A stretch of 64,000 nucleotides of DNA. It comes from Saccharum officinarum. Lineage: Eukaryota > Streptophyta > Magnoliopsida > Poales > Poaceae. The notes under the pieces were generated by a model, which searched no databases, was not told where the DNA came from, and worked only from the letters and a program-made list of their open reading frames with translations. The DNA lies in contig CM036223.1 in NCBI GenBank assembly GCA_020631735.1, positions 10,144,191 to 10,208,190 of the forward strand, read 5' to 3'. The position numbers and the translations under genes were made by a program. How positions within the stretch are numbered: the first letter of the stretch is position 1; every line of letters starts with the position of its first letter. This document shows, in pieces, positions 56,545 through 64,000 of the stretch.

Positions 56545-57977
56545 TATAGTTTTCCAGATGGGCCGCCCGGCACGGCACTAGCACGGGCACGCTTAGACAC
56601 GGCACGGCAAGGCACGGGCACGATCGGCACGGCAGCCCGCCGTGTCGTGCCTGATAGTGCCACCGTGCCGAGTTGGCAGCTCAGGCACGGCCCTATCAAG
56701 TCAGAAACGTATCGTGTCGTGCCGTTTGGCCCGGTGGCACTACAGTGCCCGTGCCAACCCAGACACTAAGGCAGAATCACAGTATCAGATTCAAAGTGCA
56801 AATACAAACTTCAAATAATCAAGCTAAGTAACAAACTACCTAAGAAAATGACACAAGAGTTAACAAAATTATATAATTAGGAGCTTAGTGCATCTCCTTC
56901 GCCTTCCAGATCGATTGGGTCCTCTGCGGCCGCTCCTCCACCGGCTGCAGCTCGAGCACCGTCTGCAACTTGACGGTCGAATAGCTCATCGACCTCGTCG
57001 TCGCCCATGTCGTCGTCCTCGGACTCACCAGGGAGGTCGCGCACCCTCTCCATCTCCTCGACCATGGCAGTCACACTGGCCTCTGTCTCCATCTCAGAGA
57101 CAGACAGAGGGAGCGGACGACTTTCTCCTCACGGGCCCTAGCCCTAGCCTCAATCGGCTGCCATAACAGAGCAAACAAGAAGCAGATTAGAGGAAGAAGA
57201 CTTCAGATCAGATCAGAAATGAAGAAGAACAAAGTAGGAGTAGCGGATCTGAGCTAGTGATTACCTGGCAGTCGACGACGACGGAGAAGCTTGAGCTTGA
57301 GCAGATCCGAGCAGCAGCGGATCAGCAGACCTGAAGAAGAAGAAGAAGAAGAAGAAGAAGAAGAAGAAGAAGAAGAGAGTGTTAGAATAGAGACAGAGAA
57401 GAAGAAGAAGTGAAGAACAGGGGCGGCTCGGAGCTTACCTGCTTCGTCGGAGCTCCGGCTCCGTCGATGCCGCTGCCGGAGGCCGAGACGAAGGGGTGGG
57501 GACGGCGTCGATCCGTCGTCGCCCTCCCCCTCGCCCCTGCTGGACTCCCTTCGTCTTCTCCACGGCTGACGCGCGACTCGAGACCTCAGCTCAGCGGCGG
57601 CCGGTGGATGGGGTGGGGAATGAAATGAAATTAGGGTTGAGTTGGGGGAGAGAGGCCGGTTGGGACGACTTATATAGCAGTCATTCCCAACCCTAATCGG
57701 TGGACGGCTGAGATGCAGTCATGGCTCTGATCCAACGGCTCTTATTCATCCTCGTGCCGTTAGCGGGCCAGGCCCAAAATTGTGTCGTGCCACGTGCTGG
57801 CCAATGGGCCAAATGCCAGGCCCAGGCACGGGCACGGGGACGGCCCGTGCCAGGCCCAGGCACGGGCACGGGGACGGCCCGTGCCAGGCACGAGCACGGG
57901 TTGTGCGTGCCTGGGCCGTGCTTTCCAATGCCGTGCCTGGGCCGGCCCAGCGTGCTCGGCCCAGTTGAAAAACTTTA
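56545..57977. mobile_element. hAT element with GGGCCGTGC subterminal repeats
   Basis: This 1433-bp element has the 8-bp TSD CCGCCAAC (56537-56544 and 57978-57985). The left arm has the single-copy site near 4658-4670. Terminal inverted repeats read TATAGTTTTCCAGATGGGCC on the left and, on the complement, TAAAGTTTTTCAACTGGGCC on the right. Dense gcacggc / gccgtgc repeats occupy both ends. The centre holds a (GAA)n tract (57333-57376). A minus-strand acidic frame (57092-56877; DDDMGDDEVDELFDRQV) could be the 5' end of a transposase or a captured fragment. It is not autonomous. Confidence 0.9.
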
Positions 57978-58417
57978 CCGCCAACCTTATCCGATCCAGC
58001 CCGGTTTGGGCGTGTGCATGGTTGCATATGCAGTGTGCTTCAGTCAGCCGATGATTATTATTTTGGAACTCAAATCCAATTACATTCCGATTGCACTGGT
58101 GTGTTGTCTGTTGTGTTTCCTTCGTTAAGGTTTTCAAAACAACACCGCATTTAATAAAGATAGTAGTTCTTATGACAATTTTGTTAGGTGCTGGGTGAGG
58201 GACACTTAGTGGAGAATGATCATGTGAGGTGAACTTAAGATAATTAAACATTTACTATGTTTGTTACTTTGCATAACAAGAGGTATTTATAGTGGAGAGG
58301 GTCTTCAAATATACTAGCAGATTTCTTTTTGCCACTGACATTCACAAATACATTTATCACGTCGGGGGAGTGGGGTCCGTCTAACGGGATACATCAGTCG
58401 TTCTTACAAACATCTAG

Positions 58418-58534
58418 CGCCCTGTTCGTTTGGACTTATCAGCAGAATCAGCAGTCATCCAGCAGTGTTTTTCTCTCACAACAAACCAGCGAACAGTGCT
58501 TTCAGCACAATAAACCAGCGAAACGAACAGGCCG
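58418..58534. mobile_element. Short MITE (GCCCTGTTCGTTTGG type)
   Basis: This is 117 bp. The ends are CGCCCTGTTCGTTTGG and CGAAACGAACAGGCCG, with TSD TAG (58415-58417 and 58535-58537). The interior ccagcagtgtttttctctcacaacaaaccagc is typical of a common grass MITE. The left arm at 3975-3990 lacks it (empty site). Confidence 0.88.
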
Positions 58535-58699
58535 TAGGCCTTGCTTGTTTGGACTTTCTAGGAGCTTTTGGTCTCCAAAAGCTCAAAGCCAAAGCAAACA
58601 GGCACCTTCTAGAGCCAGCTTTTCAAAGCTATAGAAAGCCAACAAAAGCCAAATTTACACAGAAAGCTTCAAATCTCATCTGGAGTGGCTTCCACTAGC

Positions 58700-61300
58700 T
58701 TTGGGCCTGTAATTACATGTTTGCCACCGCCAAGTTCACGAAACGTTATTCTCACGGTCTCCTCTTTCCGGTCGCCGTGACCCAACTCGAGCGCCGCACA
58801 CTCAGCTGTCGCCGGCCCTAGTGCTTGGAGCTCTAGAGCCGCCCCTCGTGATTGGAGCTCCACCGTCGTCCCAAATTTCACCCATAGGGACAGGCATATG
58901 GGTGATCACCAATCAGCACAGCTTGTTGCTGGAGTCACAAGGCTTTGGGGCGACATATCCGGTTTCCCTGCGGTGGCACATGTTGCACTGCAACAGAAAT
59001 TCCAGTCTGCACCATGATCCAATAGACATAATCAATTACACATGGGAAGAGTATGTAAAGGTCGTATTAATAACTGTAAAATTTGTGCTGCATTTTATTT
59101 CAACCTGAGATTTTTTTTAACTTGTGCAACTGTAATATACACTTAATCAGTTAAAATTGCAGAAAAGTCACAAAATCTTTCCAAAAAGACCATCGGTGTA
59201 TGCAAACTTTGTATTAACACGTTGAAAGAGTAAGCAAAATTCATATTAGCAAACGTGAATTTACAAAGTAACACGAACTTATAAAGATAATAATTTAGTC
59301 AGTTTTAGCTATATTACAAATTGGTGTGAGATTAACCTGACAAACTAGTTGTACTACGATGAGTCCTCTGTGTATAACTGCTATATGAAGTTAATCAGTT
59401 ATACTGGCTGAATAGTACAAAAAATCTCTCTAAAGAACCTGAATGTCAGAGAGAAAGCTGCTCTGTACTCTATAGTCCTATGTTCACCACAGATAACATA
59501 ATAACCAGAGTTTGGAGATACCCTTCACCTACTACAACAACATCAACAACATAGCCTTTTGTCCCAAACAAGTTGGGGTAGGCTAGAGATGAAACCCAAA
59601 AGAGACGAGAAGGGTATAAAAATAAATAAATGCAAAGGAAGGACTTGTTTATCGATGTAACCTTCATCCTCTTTATAATTCCACAACATAGAATGAAAGA
59701 AGGCATCTACACGGACACTCATAGGCTGATAACAAAGAATTATACCATAAGCACAACTCACAATAGAAGGACAAAAAACGAGCAGCAGCACGGAGCAATA
59801 CTGCAATATAACCTATTAGCCTGGCATGCTAACTTAATAACCTATTAACCTCTTAGAATCTTTTACTGACACAGAATGTAACTTAGGTACAAAAAGAACG
59901 GTAAACACTGCAACAAGCAACCACAAGGGCAAGTGCACCCTGAACGATGATTACAGAAGTTTAAGAATAATAGCAGTACACCTATCCATATGACTTGACA
60001 TGGTTCTTAGTTTGGAGTTGCTTCTAGATCTTTTGCCACATGCTGTGAAAGGGCATATATGTTATAATTCTCCAATGGATGTGTTTTCAGGTGCAACCAT
60101 AAGTTAAAATCCAATGAGAAGGCCTGAGATTCAAAGCATTTGTTTGTTAGAAGATGTAAATGACCTATAGCCAAAGCACACAAAACCTTAAGAAAAAGCA
60201 TCCATTCACATTAAATTAAAAGAACTGGCTCGGTTGTTTTGAGTCAGTCCACTATCCTGGTGGCCTTCAAAAAGGCTGGCGCTAGTTAAGGGCTCTACTT
60301 GTTAGAGAAAAACAATTTGAAACTAGTCATTCATGGAGTCATGGAAGTCTGCAATGGAACCTTTTCATTGTACAAAACTCCAAAAGCAGCAACAATTTTG
60401 GGATCATAGCAATTAAGCATTTTTTTTCTTGAACAGGCAGGAGAGCTACGCATCATTTACATTAAGAAGAAAAGAACAATGGGTAAAACATTCTGAGCAT
60501 AGGTAAAAAGAATACTAGGAATCATGCGCATAATGAGAGCTGCACAATGATTTGGCACTTCCGTTGCGACTTGCTAGTGTAGTATTCTAATCGTGAATGC
60601 AGAATCTGTCAAAGTGATCCATACAAGCCCAGCTCCCTTACTCATAAAACGTCTCATATAAAAGCAAAAGGACGCTTCTTTGGGTGAGAGATGCAGTACG
60701 TCCTCTGAATGAACCTACAGACTATAAAACCAGAAATATCAAGATCACATAAAACTTTTCCATCCCAGAACGCATTAGCACCCACACCTGAGTAACAAGT
60801 AATTTCATAAATACCAAAAATCATCTTCTTGTTTGATCCAAGGTAAAAGCCTCTATCAGAAATTGGACTCCATGGGAGAGAGTGGTAGCTCAAAGTAAAA
60901 AATCATCTTCTTGCTGGCTCCCCGCTGCACCTCTGCGGCTCTCGCGGCAGGGCACGCACGGGTGGCCTCGCGCCCCGCGGCCCCAGCGCCGACACACTCC
61001 CGTCCTCGCCCCCTCGCGCCCGGCGAGGCGACGACTCGTGGCCCTGCACCTACAGCGCGACCGGGCGGGCAGCCCATGCGGCCACGCGCCTCCTCCCGCG
61101 CCTGCGGCTAGCGGGCCCTGCACGGCTTCCCCACACACGCCACGGTGCCGATGCTGCCGACGGGGAGATGGCGTGTCGCCGCGGTGGGGAGAGCGGCCGC
61201 CGCCGCCGATCTGGATCTGGATCCGGGAGTGAAGGAGAGAGAGAGAGAGGAAGGAGGAGAGAGAACGCGGTGATTCAAATGAACGGAGAGACACCATATT
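58700..61300 (-). pseudogene. Gene G, distal copy
   Basis: In minus orientation: a GC-rich 5' block (61297-60900), intron-like sequence (60880-60480) matching 50670-51130, then 60480-59040 matching the middle copy 40620-39150, then an exon-like block near 59015-58870 matching 3500-3650 and 38780-38900. The exon block carries stops, and the last exon seen in the middle copy (38370-38717) is absent here. It is a degraded copy. Confidence 0.4.
59530..59618 (+). mobile_element. RTE-type LINE 3' end fragment
   Basis: The sequence ctactacaacaacatcaaca, followed by atagccttttgtcccaa, agttggggtaggctagagatg and aacccaaaagagacgagaagg, is the complement of a common plant LINE tail ending in (TTG)n. The middle gene G copy lacks it near 39745, so it inserted after the copies separated. 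The family name is from memory. Confidence 0.65.
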
Positions 61301-61958
61301 TACGTATTATTAAGGGTGGGTTTTTTTTTCGACGAAACAAGAATTATATTATATGATAACGGGGTACATCAACATATTACAAGCACTCTGAATTACAAAA
61401 TAGTACTCACGCTGTGAATAGCACAACTCAAAACCTAACCTGTTAGATGCTTTGCAGTATGGATGACCGTACAGGCAAACACTCGGCAAATGGCCTGATA
61501 ACAAATGCCCAATGAACAACGGCCAACATTCCTGTAGGCGAAATTGAGGAACTTCTTCTTTCTGGTGTCTTCCTTCTTCTTCTTTCTGCCACCGAAGAGT
61601 AAGGAAGACTGATCTGAAAATTATTCTCCCTAGTCCTTCATCGTGGCCAAATCTAACCACAACAAAACAGAGAAGAGACCGGAGAAAATTATTCCATGGC
61701 GGCGACATCATCTCCGCCTTGATGCCACCGTCCGGAAACAAAAGTCTCCATGTTGTCATGTCGATGAAGATGCTGACGCCGACGTTGTCGCCCTCATCTT
61801 CAACGGAGCCGCCATAGAGAAAACGATTACACCCTTCTCCTTCACCGTCAACAGAGATGAGGAGAAGGAGGAGATAAAACTCCAGTACCAAGTAATTTGG
61901 CATGGAGAGACACTAACCCTAATGACTCGATCTACTAGGAAAAACTTATTAAAAACAA
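61301..61958. other. Unrecognised sequence flanking MULE
   Basis: Long open frames overlap on both strands (plus 61643-62020, minus 61903-61349) and neither shows a domain I know. A T-run (61321-61330) could be a retroelement tail on the minus strand. It ends in the MULE target site. Confidence 0.3.
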
Positions 61959-63233
61959 GGGAATTTTTGCCGTGGGACATCGAACACACGTGGTATTTGC
62001 TGGTGGACACCGTCAACTGAGAAATATGCTCAGTACCATTATGAAATCGCGTTTCTTTGCCACTAGACACCGCAACCATTAAAATATTAATTTTCGCAAT
62101 TTAGGAGTGAGAAAGGGCAGTGAAAAGACCATATTGTCCCTGTGGTCATATTCCTCCTCCCGACTCCAACTGGTGAGGTCCGTCATGTCCTTCAATGGCC
62201 GACAGGCAGGAATAGCTCCGGCCAACTCCAGCACCGGCACCGCCCGGGCCTGGTCCATAGAGTGCGTGGCAACTGGAGGTGCGCGTTCGTCCGCACCGCG
62301 AGCGCGATCTGCCATACGCACCAGTGAGAGGAGGCGAGCGCGCAGCGAGGAAGTACTCAAGCGACTGAGCGAGGCGAGCAGCGGGGCCATCGAGGAGAGA
62401 CGCAGAGTGGGATGCCGATGCGAGGGAGCCCTTGAATGCATCGATGTCAGCCAGGAGGGACCGGAGGTCATCGACGACGCAGATGAAATCCTAGAAGTGT
62501 GCGCAGCAGAGCTCTTCGATGGCCCGATCTCGGCCCCGCGGTCTCGTGCCATGCCACTGTGGTCGTCTTCCACCTTGGATGGGCAGCCATGGATGGCCTC
62601 TTGCATAGTGGGCGGGGCGCTGCAGCAGGGATGGGGACAGGGGCGGCTGAGCTCGCTGACCGGCGGCAGCGGCCCATGGCGATGACTCTAGGCCGTAGGA
62701 CGGCGCTGCTTGTCTCCATCCAGGCATGGGGCGGCTCCCGCGGGTGGCTGGTAGTGGAGCTGTGGCCGCTAGGGTGCATAGCTCGAGCGAAGCAGGTCCC
62801 GACGGCGACATGGAGGGCCAGAGGCTGGGGCCAAGATGGTCACCGGCAGCGGCGCTGTAGGGAGCGCCTCGAGGTGCTGCTCCCATGCGACGCTGGGCAG
62901 GGGCACGACCGCGGTACGTAGGAGGAAGAGGGCTGGAAACAACGCGGCTGCGCAAGATAGGGCTAGAGAAACGAAGAACGAAATCACCGGCCATGGAAGA
63001 CCACGCCGGAGAAGAAAAGGTGCGAACGAGAACGGCCGGAGGTTAAAGACGAGGGCAAAAAGGTCATTTCTCGCACTTTCTCTCTCCACAAATAAGAGAA
63101 ATGAATAAAATAACGGATGCAGTGTGTTACGGCAAAGAATCCCAAATTCATAATGGTACTAGGCCAATTTCCGAGTTGACGGTGTCCAACAACAAATTAC
63201 ACATTTGTGCAGTGTATGTGAGCAAAATTTCCC
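61959..63233. mobile_element. Mutator-like element (MULE), possible Pack-MULE
   Basis: This 1275-bp element has a perfect 9-bp TSD, TAAAAACAA (61950-61958 and 63234-63242). The terminal inverted repeats are about 110-125 bp, sharing ggacaccgtcaact, taccattatgaa and ctttgcc across both ends. The GC-rich interior (62110-63050) is unlike its AT-rich ends and has open frames on both strands (the longest plus frame is 62107-62685, 192 residues). This is the usual look of captured genomic sequence. No transposase is present. The donor gene is not identified. Confidence 0.9.
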
Positions 63234-63242
63234 TAAAAACAA

Positions 63243-63427
63243 TGGATCCTCACTCCCTTCAGCTCCCGGCGAGATGTCGGAGGAGAAGGGAGGGGGACCA
63301 GCGGTGGGGATGGCGGGAGCGGCTGCGGCGGCGGCGGCTGCTCTAGGGCAGGAGTCAAAAACTAAGGGTGGGGTTTCTATGGGAGGATTGATGCTGCCAC
63401 GTTGAGGGGTGGTGCCGCAGGTGTATA
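63243..63427 (+). other. Short GC-rich flank
   Basis: Continues the sequence interrupted by the MULE. It includes ggcgagatgtcggaggagaagg and a (GCG)n-like stretch near 63320-63340. No gene call. Confidence 0.3.
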
Positions 63428-64000
63428 CACTACTGGAAACAGCGGCTTTGCCTAGTGCCGGAGGCACTAGGCAAAACCCATAAAACACTCGGCAAACGGT
63501 TTGCCGAGTGTTACACTCGGCAAACCACACTCGGAAAAAAAAACTTCGACAAAGGGCGCTTTGCCGAGTGTCGTTTGTCGGGCACTCGGCAAAGACTTTG
63601 CCTAGTGCCGGCCTGACACTCGGCAAAGCCGGCCTGACACTCGGCAAAGTTACCTTGCCGTGACGGAAATAGTGCCGTTAACGGCAGGTTTGCCTAGTGC
63701 CGTAGTCGTAGCACTCGGCAAACCAGGCCAGTTTGCCGAGTGTCCTTCTCCACGGCACTAGGCAAACCCGTCTAGTTTGCCTAGTGCCAGGCCCGCGACA
63801 CTCGGCAAACCCGCGCAGTTTGCCTAGTGCCTGGCCCCCGGCACTAGGCAAATCAGCCCAGTTTGCCTAGTGCCAGCCCCGCGACACTCGGCAAACCCGC
63901 CCAGTTTGCCTAGTGTCATGGCTTTGACACTCGGCAAAGATTCCCAGTTTGCCGAGTGTCTTAGTCATGACACTAGGCAAACCGGGAAAAAACAGTATTT
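63428..64000. mobile_element. CACTA element, left end (runs off the window)
   Basis: It begins CACTACTGGAAACAGCGGC at 63428. The following 570 bp is an array of about a dozen or more tttgcc(t/g)agtg units and their complements (cactaggcaaa, cactcggcaaa), forming the subterminal repeat region of a CACTA transposon. The right end and TSD lie outside the window. Confidence 0.88.

Larger units (their letters stand above)
47822..59515 (-). repeat. Right arm of large inverted duplication
   Basis: This arm matches 2888-8480 in reverse order. Compared with that arm it holds a solo LTR (48025-50067), a CACTA element (52628-53920), a hAT element (56545-57977), a small MITE (58418-58534) and about 1.07 kb more at 54605-55675. 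Together these explain nearly all of the length difference. Beyond 59515 homology continues with the middle gene G copy rather than with the left arm. Confidence 0.85.

Noticed and set aside
57333..57376. GAA repeat as an acidic or lysine-rich coding tract
   Set aside because: A microsatellite within a hAT element; no supporting exon structure.
62107..62685. 192-residue plus-strand frame as a functional gene
   Set aside because: It lies inside a MULE, the antisense frame is equally long, no known domain was seen, and it starts near the terminal repeat. Kept only as evidence of a possible captured fragment.

Overview
This is nuclear DNA from a grass, probably a panicoid of the sorghum, sugarcane or maize group. 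The evidence is a glutelin/legumin-type seed storage gene with the four-exon globulin structure, an Au-type SINE, CACTA elements carrying tttgccgagtg-type subterminal repeats, a SIRE/Maximus-type Copia element and many MITEs. The species cannot be named from the sequence alone. Few host genes look intact. Most of the window is transposons inserted in older local duplications, and many insertions can be bounded exactly by target-site duplications (TSDs).

Layout. 1-2.9 kb: unrecognised sequence, an intron-less damaged copy of a DUF6598-like gene, and an LTR-like fragment. 2.9-8.5 kb: left arm of a large inverted duplication, holding a small intact gene with an MCA-like N-terminal helical domain (6329-6763). 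7-11.4 kb: an unidentified, partly decayed multi-exon gene ('gene G') with a foldback transposon. 13.2-21 kb: a second DUF6598-like gene split by two hAT/Tourist insertions, a 4-kb solo LTR and four MITEs; taking these out nearly rejoins one reading frame. 21.1-21.8 kb: a small hAT element. 22.5-33 kb: a complete but inactivated 10.4-kb Copia retrotransposon on the minus strand. 34.3 kb: a tRNA-Ala(TGC). 35.8-37.7 kb: the legumin gene. 38.3-41 kb: a second copy of gene G, containing an Au SINE. 42-47 kb: a compact Copia element with 113-bp LTRs. 47.8-59.5 kb: right arm of the inverted duplication, holding the second MCA-like gene and four large insertions or indels the left arm lacks. 58.7-61.3 kb: another gene G copy. 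62-63.2 kb: a MULE. 63.4 kb to the end: the start of a CACTA element.

The likely functional genes are the legumin, the two MCA-like genes and perhaps the tRNA. The legumin has a signal peptide, two cupin domains and all four usual cysteines, but lacks the Asn-Gly processing site. The two MCA-like genes are paralogues created by the inverted duplication. The right copy has a CACTA element 6 bp upstream of its TATA box, so its upstream promoter differs entirely from that of the left copy. The duplicated segments supply empty sites that confirm several insertions.

Method limits: all identifications come from reading motifs, ends and repeats by eye. No alignment or database search was run. Arm boundaries of duplications are approximate, while element ends with stated TSDs are exact.
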